Assembly (NCBI RefSeq): GCF_028369295.1
Contig: NZ_JAQMYP010000001.1
Location: forward strand, 186,001 to 250,000
Origin: Streptomyces sp. HD
GTDB lineage: Bacteria; Actinomycetota; Actinomycetes; Streptomycetales; Streptomycetaceae
Direction of reading: 5' to 3'
Length of the DNA stretch: 64,000 nucleotides
Part shown: positions 8,883-17,800 of the stretch, piece after piece
Numbering within the stretch: position 1 is the stretch's first letter
Layout: each line of letters begins with the position of its first letter
Translations under genes and position numbers: made by a program
The notes under the pieces: generated by a model
Seen by the model: the letters and a program-made list of their open reading frames with translations, nothing else
The model's database searches: none
What the model was told of the DNA's origin: nothing

Positions 8883-8950
8883 CTGGGCCCTGTCGTCAAA
8901 TTCCCGCCTGCCCGGCGGGCGGACGACGGGAATTTGACGACAGGGCCCAG
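8883..8950. repeat. 68-bp palindromic element with 24-bp arms
   Basis: Perfect 24-bp inverted arms (8883-8906 and 8927-8950) starting CTGGGCCCTGTCGTCAAATT surround a GC-rich centre containing a second small palindrome (GCCCG-G-CGGGC, 8910-8920). It lies between the stop of the GH3 gene and the start of the lipoprotein gene, both on the minus strand, so transcribed RNA would form a long stem. From memory, this GGGCCCTGTCGTC palindrome is a dispersed Streptomyces repeat. It could be a terminator, a REP-like unit or a MITE remnant. No clear target-site duplication is visible. Confidence 0.75.
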
Positions 8951-9067
8951 CCAAGCGTGGCCCGCGGCAACGGGCGCACGCCAGACGTGTGGGGTCCTTT
9001 GCGCCGATTGGGGGTGAGTGAGGTCGGTATATGGCGTACGAGTACTACGTCCGAGGTGTCGGCGACG

Positions 9068-10912
9068 CTAGCTGCTCCCGTACGACAGGCCGTGCCCGAT
9101 CGGATACAGGACCCGCGTCGGATCGTCCGCCCGCTGCACCGGTACGGGCAGTCTCCCGCGCGGCGCCACCCGGCCGGCGATCACCCGGGCCGCCGCGCGC
9201 AGCTCGACGTCGGTCCACGAGTACGCGGCCAGGTAGGCGGGTGCGCCGGGCAGATGGGCCACGTCGTACGGGTTGCGGATCGCGACGGCCACCACCGGTT
9301 TCCCCGTCGCGAGGAGCTGTTCGACCAGTGTCCGCTGGGCGCTGCCCGCGGTGACGTTGTACGTCCCCACCACCACCGCGTCCGTCTCCTGCGCCGCCGC
9401 GACGGCCTTGGCGATGGTGGCGGCGGAGGGTGCGGTGCCGGTCGACAGGGGGGTCGCCGTGAAGCCCAGCTCGGTGAGGGCGGCGGCGAGCACGCCGGTC
9501 GGCGGTCCGGTCGTGCCGGACGGGGAGGCCGGGTCGGCGCCGACGACCAGGACCCTGGGGTGGGTGCGGCGGGACAGCGGGAGCAGGGCGCCCTCGTTGA
9601 CCAGCAGGGTCGTGGTCCGCTCGGCGATGCGGTCGGCGGTCGCGAGGTGGGACGGGGTGCCGACGTTGCGGTCGACACCGCCCTGGCTGGCGTACGGCTC
9701 GTCGAACAGCCGCAGCTTCGCCTTCAGCCGCAGGATCCGCAGGATCGACTCGTCGAGCCGCGTCTCGGTCAACTCGCCGCTCTGGACGGCCTTGAGCACC
9801 GCGTTCCAGGCGATGTCGAGGGACGGCGGATTGAGGAGCTGGTCCACGCCCGCCTTGAGCGCGAGGACGGGGACGCGGTCGTCGCCGTACTTCGTCCGTA
9901 CGCCCTCCATGCCGAGCGAGTCGGTCACCACGAGCCCGTCGTAGCCCAGTTCGCCGCGCAGGATGCCGGTGAGGATGGGACGGGAGAGGGTGGCCGGGTC
10001 GCCGGAGTCGTCGAGGGCCGGGACCATGATGTGCGCGGTCATGATCGAGTCGATGCCGGCCCGGACGGCGGCCCGGAAGGGCGGCGCGTCCAGGCTCTCC
10101 CACTGCTCACGGGTGTGGGTGATGACCGGGAATCCGTAGTGACTGTCGACGGCGGTGTCGCCGTGCCCCGGGAAGTGCTTGGCGGTCGCCGCGACCTGCC
10201 TGCCGCGCTGGTATCCGGCCACCTCGGCGGCGACCATGCCGGCCACCGCGGCCGGTTCGGCACCGAAGGAGCGGACACCGATGACCGGGTTGGCCGCGTT
10301 GACGTTCACGTCGGCCACGGGGGAGTAGTTCTGCCGGATGCCGAGCGCCCTGAGCTCCTGTCCGGCGATACGGCCGAGGGTGCGGGCGTCGGTGCGCGAG
10401 CCGCCGGCGCCGACGGCCATGGCGCCCGGGAAGAGGGTGGCGGGCTCGCCGACCCGGCAGACGATGCCGTGCTCCTGGTCGGTGGAGATGAGCACGGGCA
10501 GACCGCGGGGCTGGGTGAGAGAGGCCCGCTGGATGCCGTTGGACAGGTCGGCGATCTGATGCGGGTCGCGGGTGTTGTGCGCCCAGCTGAAGTAGATGAT
10601 GCCGCCCACGCGGTACCTGGCGACCAGCTCGGCGGCCGTACGGACGCCGATCTCCTTGAGATTGGCGTCGATGTCGGCCTGGTCGGGGGCGGTCGCGGAG
10701 TGGCCGTAGACCCGCATCACGAAGAGCTGGCCGACCTTCTCCGGCAGGGTCATCCGGGCGATGAGAGCGCGCAGTTTGCGGTCGTCGGGGGCCGCGGCGT
10801 GGGCCCGGCCGCCGATGGTCACGGCCGCGGTGACGCCGGCGGTGGCGGCAAGGACCGTACGTCTTGAAGGTGGTGCGGTGTTTCCCTTGCTTCCCGTACT
10901 GGAGTCGCGCAC
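9068..10912 (-). CDS. Tat-exported GH3 beta-N-acetylhexosaminidase-like hydrolase
   Basis: A 614-residue glycoside hydrolase family 3 protein, NagZ-like, expected to cleave terminal beta-N-acetylglucosamine (chitin or peptidoglycan fragments). The N terminus has a twin-arginine signal, SRRTVLAATAGVTAAVTIGG, ending at AHAAAP. The catalytic barrel follows: TDQEHG, KHFPGHGDTAVDSHYG (about 244-260) typical of NagZ-type enzymes, and VVTDSLGMEG (about 327) with the Asp nucleophile. A C-terminal alpha/beta domain starts near 440. The GTG at 10912 follows GGAAGGAG; the frame is open 70 codons further upstream but without signal-peptide sense. A dyad operator candidate and a strong hairpin precede it. 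Confidence 0.88.
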   Translation of the reverse strand: MRDSSTGSKGNTAPPSRRTVLAATAGVTAAVTIGGRAHAAAPDDRKLRALIARMTLPEKVGQLFVMRVYGHSATAPDQADIDANLKEIGVRTAAELVARYRVGGIIYFSWAHNTRDPHQIADLSNGIQRASLTQPRGLPVLISTDQEHGIVCRVGEPATLFPGAMAVGAGGSRTDARTLGRIAGQELRALGIRQNYSPVADVNVNAANPVIGVRSFGAEPAAVAGMVAAEVAGYQRGRQVAATAKHFPGHGDTAVDSHYGFPVITHTREQWESLDAPPFRAAVRAGIDSIMTAHIMVPALDDSGDPATLSRPILTGILRGELGYDGLVVTDSLGMEGVRTKYGDDRVPVLALKAGVDQLLNPPSLDIAWNAVLKAVQSGELTETRLDESILRILRLKAKLRLFDEPYASQGGVDRNVGTPSHLATADRIAERTTTLLVNEGALLPLSRRTHPRVLVVGADPASPSGTTGPPTGVLAAALTELGFTATPLSTGTAPSAATIAKAVAAAQETDAVVVGTYNVTAGSAQRTLVEQLLATGKPVVAVAIRNPYDVAHLPGAPAYLAAYSWTDVELRAAARVIAGRVAPRGRLPVPVQRADDPTRVLYPIGHGLSYGSS

Positions 10913-10934
10913 CTGCGCTCCTTCCGTCGTGAAG

Positions 10935-10971
10935 GAAACTTCCGAGAAGTCACCAATAACCGGGAAGTTTC
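10935..10971 (-). promoter_or_regulatory. Dyad GAAACTTCC-N19-GGAAGTTTC before GH3 gene
   Basis: Nine-base inverted repeats at 10935-10943 and 10963-10971, 19 bp apart, lie 23-60 bp upstream of the GH3 start codon. This is the position and shape of a repressor operator for an inducible glycosidase. The cognate regulator is not identified; the adjacent LysR gene is one possibility. Confidence 0.45.
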
Positions 10972-11006
10972 TGCCGGTCAAGGGAGCGCACGGTAACCGA
11001 AAAGGG

Positions 11007-11048
11007 GCCGCCATCGGCGCAGTTGGAGGGGGGCGCGCCGATGGCGGC
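11007..11048 (-). terminator. Strong hairpin after lysR
   Basis: Perfect 14-bp arms, GCCGCCATCGGCGC (11007-11020) and its complement (11035-11048), with a 14-nt loop. There is no U-run, as usual in Streptomyces. It lies downstream of the lysR stop and upstream of the GH3 promoter region, so transcription termination of lysR is the likely role. Confidence 0.6.
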
Positions 11049-11213
11049 GTGCTGCCGGCCGCGGCACGGCGGAGAGGGTGGTCAGCGATCGCAGCCAGCA
11101 GCGAGGGCCGACACCGCACCACGGTGACTCTCCGGCAGCTTGCGGGTTGGACGAGCGGGGAGGGGGCTGGGTTCCCGGGCCGGCCGGAATCGGCGAAGTT
11201 GGTGAGCAGGGTT

Positions 11214-12131
11214 TCAGTGGGGCGCGTGGGTTGCGGGCTCGGGCCAGTGCGCCTGCAGCGTGCGTACGGTCTCCGCGATCGCCGGACGCCGGGCGGCCCC
11301 CTTGCGCCACAGCGCGTACAGCCGTCGTACGGGGGTGGGTTCGAGCTCCACCTCTACGACGCCGGCCGGCAGCGGGCCGCGGCCCAGACGCGGGATGAGG
11401 CAGATGCCGAGACCACCGGCGACGAGCGCGACGAGGGTCGGGTTCTCGTCCGCCTGGTGGACGATCTCCGGCTCGTACCCGACGGCGCGCAGGGTCCGTA
11501 CCAGCCACTCGTGGCAGACCCGCCCCGGCGGCTGGCACACCCACCGCTCCGCGCCGAGGTCCTCGCGCCGTACGGACGCGCGCCCCGCGAAGGGGTGACC
11601 CTCCGGTACGAGCAGCGTGCACCGGTCGTCACCGATCACGGCCTGTTCCACGCCCGGCGGCACGGGCAGCGGCGAGATGTCCCAGTCGTGCACAACGGCC
11701 AGGTCCACCGCACCCTTGGCGACCAGACCCATGGAGATGTGCGGGTCCATCTCGCTCAGCCGGGCGTCGACCGCGGGATGCCGCCTGTTCAGATCGGCCA
11801 GCACGGAGGGCATCAGCCCGCGCGCGGCCGACGCGAACGCGGCCACGGTCAGCCGCCCCGCGGGCACCCCCCGCCGCTCCTCAAGCTCGGTCTCGGCGCG
11901 TTCCACGATGGCCAGCAACTCCTGTGCCGCGTCGACGAGTTGGAGAGCCTCCGCGGTCAACCGCACCCCGCGCCCCTCCCGCTCCAGCAGTACGGTCCTG
12001 GTCTCCCGCTCCAGCTTGGCGATCTGCTGCGACACCGCGGAGGGCGTGTACCCGAGCGCGCCGGCCGCGGCGCCGACGGTCCCGTGGACGGAGACGGCGT
12101 GCAAGGCGCGGAGGCGCTGGAGATCGAGCAC
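11214..12131 (-). CDS. LysR-family transcriptional regulator
   Basis: A 305-residue LysR regulator. The N-terminal winged helix-turn-helix is at about residues 3-60 (GTVGAAAGALGYTPSAVSQQIAKLE), followed by a linker helix and a two-lobed effector-binding domain (about 90-295, GRLTVAAFASAA onward). It is divergent from the EamA exporter gene with a 146-bp spacer, the classic arrangement for control of the exporter and of itself; AroA would be co-regulated. The effector is unknown. The GTG at 12131 is the first start in frame and gives the normal family length. Confidence 0.88.
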   Translation of the reverse strand: MLDLQRLRALHAVSVHGTVGAAAGALGYTPSAVSQQIAKLERETRTVLLEREGRGVRLTAEALQLVDAAQELLAIVERAETELEERRGVPAGRLTVAAFASAARGLMPSVLADLNRRHPAVDARLSEMDPHISMGLVAKGAVDLAVVHDWDISPLPVPPGVEQAVIGDDRCTLLVPEGHPFAGRASVRREDLGAERWVCQPPGRVCHEWLVRTLRAVGYEPEIVHQADENPTLVALVAGGLGICLIPRLGRGPLPAGVVEVELEPTPVRRLYALWRKGAARRPAIAETVRTLQAHWPEPATHAPH

Positions 12132-12150
12132 GGAGACCCCCTGGTCAATG

Positions 12151-12240
12151 ACGAGGAACGCGACGACAAGGAACGCAACGAGGATGCAACGAGGAACGCA
12201 ATGATTAGGAGCGCTTCATCCAATCGTGCAGCAATCATCG
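12151..12240. promoter_or_regulatory. lysR/eamA spacer with direct repeats and dyad
   Basis: Four imperfect direct repeats of the type ACGAGGAACGC occupy 12151-12199. They are followed by CAATGATT (12199-12206) and a one-mismatch inverted copy AATCATCG (12233-12240). The block sits between the divergent lysR and exporter genes and is the natural place for LysR binding. The actual site was not determined. Confidence 0.4.
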
Positions 12241-12277
12241 CTGGTGCTTCACGGTTCCGGGAAGTGATCCTCGACGC

Positions 12278-13192
12278 ATGCGTCCAACACACCTCGCCCT
12301 CGCCGTCCTCGTCGCCGCCGTATGGGGCGTCAACTTCACCGTCATCGAGATAGGCCTCGACCACTTCCCGCCACTGCTGTTCTCCGCCCTGCGCTTCCTG
12401 GTGGCGGCGCTGCCCGCGGTCTTCTTCGTGGGCCCGCCCAAGGTGGCGTGGAAGTGGATCGCCGCCGTGGGCCTGGTGCTGGGCGTGGCGAAGTTCGGGC
12501 TGCTCTTCGTCGGGATGGACGCAGGGATGCCGGCCGGACTGTCGTCGCTCGTCCTGCAGATCCAGGTGGTGTTCACGGCGATCGCCGCCTTCGCAGTCCT
12601 GGGCGAACGGCCGTCACCCCTGCGGCTGTCGGGCATGCTGGTCGCCCTGGCCGGAATCGGAGTCGCGGCCGTGGACGAGGGCGCCTCGGGCCCTCTCGGT
12701 GCTTTCGCCCTGTGCGTCGCGGCGGCGGCCTGCTGGGGAGCCTCGAACGTCCTCACCCGCAAGGCGGCACCCCCGGACGCGCTGAACTTCATGGTGTGGG
12801 TCAGCACGGTCCCGGTGCTGCCGCTGCTCGGCCTGTCCTTGCTGCTGGAGGGCCCCGGCAGGGACTACGACGCCCTGCGGGCCCTGGACTGGCAGGGCGC
12901 CGGCACCGTCGTCTACGTCGCCTGGATCACGACGGTGTTCGGCTTCGGCGCCTGGGGCTGGCTGCTGCGCCACCACCCCGCCTCGACGGTCGCGCCCTTC
13001 TCCCTGCTGGTTCCGGTCTTCGGGATGTCGTCGGCGGCGCTGTTCCTGGGCGAGCGGCTGAGCCCGCTGCGCTGGTGCGCCGCGGTGCTGCTGGTGGGCG
13101 GGGTGGCGCTGACGTCGGTGACCTTTCGGCGACGGCCCGGGGTCCAGCCCCTGGACGCGGCGGCGCCGGAGGCGGTCGGCGGTCGATCATGA
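12278..13192 (+). CDS. EamA-family (DMT) exporter
   Basis: A 304-residue inner-membrane protein with about ten hydrophobic helices arranged as two EamA repeats (first from HLALAVLVAAVWGVNF, second from GAFALCVAAAACWGASN). Both halves carry the family-typical WG.NF/WGASN motif near the first helix and a conserved GE (LGERPSP, LGERLSP). DMT exporters of this kind export amino acids or metabolites such as O-acetylserine; the substrate here is unknown. It is only 4 bp upstream of aroA, so the two are probably cotranscribed, with lysR diverging. Confidence 0.88.
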   Translation: MRPTHLALAVLVAAVWGVNFTVIEIGLDHFPPLLFSALRFLVAALPAVFFVGPPKVAWKWIAAVGLVLGVAKFGLLFVGMDAGMPAGLSSLVLQIQVVFTAIAAFAVLGERPSPLRLSGMLVALAGIGVAAVDEGASGPLGAFALCVAAAACWGASNVLTRKAAPPDALNFMVWVSTVPVLPLLGLSLLLEGPGRDYDALRALDWQGAGTVVYVAWITTVFGFGAWGWLLRHHPASTVAPFSLLVPVFGMSSAALFLGERLSPLRWCAAVLLVGGVALTSVTFRRRPGVQPLDAAAPEAVGGRS

Positions 13193-13196
13193 GGCC

Positions 13197-14435
13197 ATGC
13201 CCGTAGTCGACATCCCCGGTTCCAAGTCCATCACCGCCCGCGCCCTCTTCCTGGCGGCCGCGGCCGACGGTGTCACCACCCTCGTACGGCCGCTGCGCTC
13301 CGACGACACGGAGGGGTTCGCCGAGGGGCTGGCCCGGCTCGGGTACCGGGTCGGCAGGACCCGGGACGCCTGGCAGGTCGACGGCCGCCCGCAGGGACCC
13401 GCGGTCGCGGAGGCGGACGTGTACTGCCGCGACGGCGCGACCACGGCCCGCTTCCTGCCGACGCTGGCCGCGGCCGGCCACGGCACCTACCGTTTCGACG
13501 CCTCGCCCCAGATGCGCCGCCGCCCGCTGGGGCCGTTGAGTTCGGCCCTGCGCGAGCTGGGTGTGGACCTGCGGCACGAGGAGCAGGAGGGTCACCATCC
13601 GCTGACGGTCGCGGCGGCCGGCGTCGAGGGCGGGGAGGTGACGCTGGACGCGGGCCAGTCGTCGCAGTACCTCACGGCGCTGCTGCTGCTCGGACCGCTG
13701 ACCCGCAGGGGCCTGCGCATCACCGTCACCGACCTGGTGTCGGTGCCGTACGTCGAGATCACGATCGCGATGATGCGGGCGTTCGGGGTGGAGGTGGGCA
13801 GGGAGGGGGACACGTTCGTGGTCCCGCCGGGCGGCTACCGCGCCACGACCTACGCCGTGGAGCCCGACGCGTCGACGGCCAGTTACTTCTTCGCGGCGGC
13901 GGCCGTGACGCCGGGCGGCGAGGTGACCGTCCCGGGCCTGGGCGAGGGGGCACTCCAGGGCGACCTGGGCTTCGTCGATGTACTGCGGCGGATGGGCGCG
14001 CAGGTGACGATGGGCACGGACGCGACGACGGTGCGCGGCACGGGCGAACTGCGCGGCATCACCGTCAACATGCGCGACATCTCCGACACCATGCCGACCC
14101 TCGCGGCCATCGCCCCGTTCGCCTCCGGGCCGGTGCGGATCGAGGACGTGGCGAACACGCGGGTGAAGGAGTGCGACCGGCTGGAGGCGTGCGCGGAGAA
14201 CCTGCGGCGGCTGGGGGCGGAGGTGGCGACGGGCCCGGACTGGATCGAGATCCGGCCGGGTGTGCCCCTCGCCGGCGATACGCAGATCAAGTCGTACGGC
14301 GACCACCGCATCGTCATGTCGTTCGCGGTGAGCGGGTTGCGGCTGCCGGGGGTTTCGTTCGACGACCCCGGGTGTGTGCGGAAGACCTTCCCGGGTTTCC
14401 ATGAGGAGTTCGGGGCGCTGCGGGCGAGGTTGTGA
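13197..14435 (+). CDS. aroA: EPSP synthase (AroA), divergent variant
   Basis: A 412-residue 3-phosphoshikimate 1-carboxyvinyltransferase, joining shikimate-3-phosphate and PEP. Conserved parts are PGSKSITAR (7-15), QMRRRPLG, GQSSQYLTALLL, SDTMPTL, VKECDRLEA, GDHRIVMSFAV and CVRKTFPGF, so the main catalytic Lys, Arg, Asp and His positions are kept. The PEP/glyphosate loop, normally GNAGTAMRP, reads DGATTARF (79-86): by eye Ala replaces Gly96 and Phe replaces Pro101 (E. coli numbering). Streptomyces usually carry another aroA elsewhere, so this is probably the paralogue. It is coupled to the EamA exporter. Confidence 0.85.
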   Translation: MPVVDIPGSKSITARALFLAAAADGVTTLVRPLRSDDTEGFAEGLARLGYRVGRTRDAWQVDGRPQGPAVAEADVYCRDGATTARFLPTLAAAGHGTYRFDASPQMRRRPLGPLSSALRELGVDLRHEEQEGHHPLTVAAAGVEGGEVTLDAGQSSQYLTALLLLGPLTRRGLRITVTDLVSVPYVEITIAMMRAFGVEVGREGDTFVVPPGGYRATTYAVEPDASTASYFFAAAAVTPGGEVTVPGLGEGALQGDLGFVDVLRRMGAQVTMGTDATTVRGTGELRGITVNMRDISDTMPTLAAIAPFASGPVRIEDVANTRVKECDRLEACAENLRRLGAEVATGPDWIEIRPGVPLAGDTQIKSYGDHRIVMSFAVSGLRLPGVSFDDPGCVRKTFPGFHEEFGALRARL

Positions 14436-14439
14436 CGGG

Positions 14440-14820
14440 TCGGCGGAGCGATTCCGAGCTGGAGAGGAAGCCGGCGAGGGTTAAAACGATCTTCCCTGTG
14501 CGCGTGTTCTCCTCCATCAGGCAGTGCGCTTCGGGCATGCGGTCCAGGCCTTCGAAGGTCTCGGCGATCACCGGCGCCAACGTTCCGTCCGCCAGGCCCG
14601 AACCGATGAAGGCGCGCGCGTCGGCCAGGCGTTCCGCGAAGGCCGGTTCCGCCGAGGAGACACGCCCTGAGCCCCGCGCCCCTTTCCCGAGGCCGGGCCG
14701 CGATCGCCGCGTCCGAGTGGGAGCGCTGAGGCGTCCGAAGGTTGCGCCCAGGTAGAAGGCTTCCGCACCGGGCAGGTGCTTGACCAGGCCGGTCGCGGGC
14801 GTCCTACCACGCCCGGAATC
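14440..14820 (-). pseudogene. Remnant of zinc-type NADPH:quinone oxidoreductase
   Basis: The minus strand encodes fragments of the C-terminal part of a PIG3-like quinone oxidoreductase: LVKHLPGAEAFYLGATF, then after a scrambled stretch FAERLADARAF, DGTLAPVIAETFEGLDRMPE and TGKIVLTL. The N-terminal nucleotide-binding part is absent and the frame continues past the expected C terminus without a stop. It occupies the space between aroA and the NACHT gene and looks like the leftover of a gene disrupted when this region was rearranged. Confidence 0.6.
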
Positions 14821-14822
14821 AG

Positions 14823-17800
14823 GTGGGAGCAACACCTTTGCCGGTCACCCGGTCGTGGGGACACGAGGCGACACGGCCACGACGCTCGGAGCAGCATGCT
14901 GAAGTGCTCCTGGGATCTCCGCGACGCCCGCGGCTCCGTTTCGTCCGCGATCTCTCCCTCGGTGGCGTGGGTCTGGTGTCCATCGGTCTCGCCGCTTGGA
15001 TGATGATCGACAAGAAGGGCGCCGGTGACCTCGCGACCGTCGCAAGCCTCTTCGTGGGAATCGCCTCGCTGCTGTCGGCGCTGGTCGACCTCTTCCGGCA
15101 GGAACCCGCCCCCACCGATCCCTGCGCCTATGCCGACGACCTCGCCCACACACTGAGAACGCAGTGGCTGGGCGAAGTCGAGGCCCGGCGGCTGCGCGAC
15201 CCGCGAGTGCTGCCACTGACGTGGACGACGACATCCCGGCCGGTCATCGACGAGTCCTGGCCGTCGGACTCCGGCGCACGGATCATCCGCGTCCGCATGG
15301 ACGGCCGACTGGACGGTCGATTCGACGACGCCACCGCACAACTGGCCGACGGATACGCCCGGTTGCCCGACGGCCGACTGGTCGTCATCGGGGAGCCGGG
15401 CGCCGGCAAAACGGTCCTGGCGATGCTGCTCACCCTGGGGCTGCTGGACGGCCGCGCCCCTGACGGCCCCGTCCCGGTCCTGCTCCCCGCGGCCTCGTGG
15501 GACCCGGTGCGCGAGAGGCTGGACGACTGGATCGTACGCACACTCGCACTGCCGTATTACAGCGGCCGCGAGGAGATCCCACGGACCCTGCTGACACACG
15601 GCCTGCTGCTCCCGGTCCTCGACGGACTCGACGAGATCCCCGAGTCGGCGCGTCGCAGCGCCATCCGCGGCATCAACCAGGCGATCGGGGGCGAACGGCC
15701 CGTGGTGGTGACCTGCCGTGCCAACGAGTACGAGGATCTGATCCGCGGCGGGGCACCCACACTGCAGCGGGCACCGGTGGTGGAGGTGTCGAGCGTCTCG
15801 ACCGAGGACGTCGTCAGGTATCTGGAGGACGTCGACTGGCCGGCCGGGACGACCTGGGACCGAGTCTTCGCCCAGCTCCGGGCCCAGCCGGACGGCCCGT
15901 TGGGCGCGGCGCTGTCGACGCCGCTGATGGTGACGTCGGCACGGCTGGTCCACGAGCGCGGGGGAGGCGATCCGGGAGAGCTGCTGGACTTTGGGCGCTT
16001 CGACTGCAGGTACGCGGTGGAGGACCACCTGATGCGGCAGCTCGTCGACGCCGCGTACGCGCCCGATCCCGTCGATCCCGCCGATGCACCGCAGCGCGGT
16101 GAAGGTCGGTGGAGCGCCGAACAGGCCCGTGAGTGGCTCACGTTCCTCGCCTGCTACCTGCACGATCACCGTGAACGTGACCTGGCCTGGTGGCAGATGA
16201 GCGAGCGGCTGTTGTCACGGTGGGCAGGGCCCCTCGTGGGTATCGGAGTCGGCGGGACCGTGGCCCTGGCCGGCGTGGCCGGCGTCATGATCTGGGGGCC
16301 CGGCGGTTCGGGCGCCCGGAACCTGGGGCTCGCGGCCCTGATCTCCGGCGCCGGGTGCGCGCTGGTGTCCATGCTCGTCTGGTACGCGACTGCCGGTCGT
16401 CCGCCCGGGCGGCTCTCCTTCACTTTCACCGGTTCGCTGATGCGTCTGCGGCAAGGCTTCGGCTCCGGAGTGGCACTGGCCGCGATTTTCGCCCTGCCGG
16501 TCCTGGCCAGTGCCGCAGTCGTCAACTCCCTCGCCATGCGTGGGTTCGCGGTGGTGGAGTTGTACTGCGAGATGCTGCTCGCCGCCGTGTGGCTGGCGAT
16601 CGTCGTCGGTCTCGCGCTCGCCGCCCACAACTGGCTGAACGCCCCGCCCGCCCGGGCCGCGCAGACCGGTCCGCACACCGCCCTGGCCCAGGACCGCCGA
16701 TCAGCCGTGGCGGGAGCATTGCTCGCGGGCGTGGTCGTCGGGCTGGTCGGACTGCCCGGCTGGTACGCCGGAATGCTGTCGGGCGCCGTCCTGCCAAGGC
16801 TGCTCACGGGTGGAATGGGTTGGCCCGGAGAGGGGCGCGTGACGCCGTTGGCCAAGCGGGAACTGACCACTCTGCGCGAAGCTCTCAACGACGATCTCTT
16901 GGTGATCACCGGCCTCGTCGTGCTGGTGGCGGTCGTCTTCGCCGGACAGGTTCTGCTGACCCGGGCCTGGCCCAGGTTTCTTCTCGTCCGGGCCGTGCTG
17001 GCGCTGAGAGGTCGACTGCCCTGGTCGCTCATGGCGTTTCTCGCCGACGCGCGCCGTCGTGAACTGCTCCGGCAGTCCGGTGGCGTCTATCAGTTCCGCC
17101 ACATCCGACTCCAGGAATCGCTCATGGGCGAGTCGGCGTCCCCCGCCAGGTCGCCCTCACCGCAACCGAACGCGGTGCGGCGCCGGGCCGTGCTGGCTGC
17201 GGGCGCCGCAGCGGCAGCCGGTGCGATCACAGCCGGAGCCCGAGTGGTACCGCAGGACATGAGCCTCCGTGTGTTCGACGGCCCCGGCGCCCCCATCACC
17301 GGGGTGGCGTTCCGGCCACTGCACGGTCACACCCTGGTCTGCACGGTGGCGATCGGCAGCTCGTGGCAGTGGTGCTGCCAGAGCGGGCGACGCCGCTCCC
17401 TGAAGGGGCTGCGCGTGCCTGCCCCGGTGACCTTCCACCCCGACGGCCGGCTGCTGACGGTGGATGAGGACCCCGTCCGAGTGTTGGGGCGACAGGACGC
17501 CTTCTTGCTGTCCGACCTCAAGCATCTGCCCGAAGGGGAGCCCGATCCCGGCAGAGACATGTACACAACGCTTGCACTGGACGCCAAGCGCGGTCGGCTG
17601 CTCGGGGTATACGGACCCGACCCACTGAATCTGAGGTACGACGTCATCGGGGAGGGGAACGTGGGCCTGTGGCACGTCGGCTCCGATGGCCGGGTCACCC
17701 AGCCGACGTCGGCGGAGCTGGAGCAAGATCTGCTTCCCTTCGCGTCGCTCGCCCTGCTCTCCGACGGAAGGGTGGCGGTGCTCTCCTTGATGAACGAGGT

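Larger units (their letters stand above)
10913..11213. other. Intergenic region GH3 / lysR
   Basis: This 301-bp stretch holds the GH3 upstream dyad (10935-10971) and a strong hairpin (11007-11048). The remaining 165 bp up to the lysR stop show no open frame with plausible coding character and no further repeat. Confidence 0.6.

Noticed and set aside
8744..10867. 707-residue plus-strand ORF across the GH3 gene
   Set aside because: Antisense shadow; the minus strand has all GH3 motifs and a Tat signal.
12278..14435. Phosphonate or shikimate-derived biosynthetic cluster
   Set aside because: Only the exporter and AroA are present; no further biosynthetic genes in the flanks.
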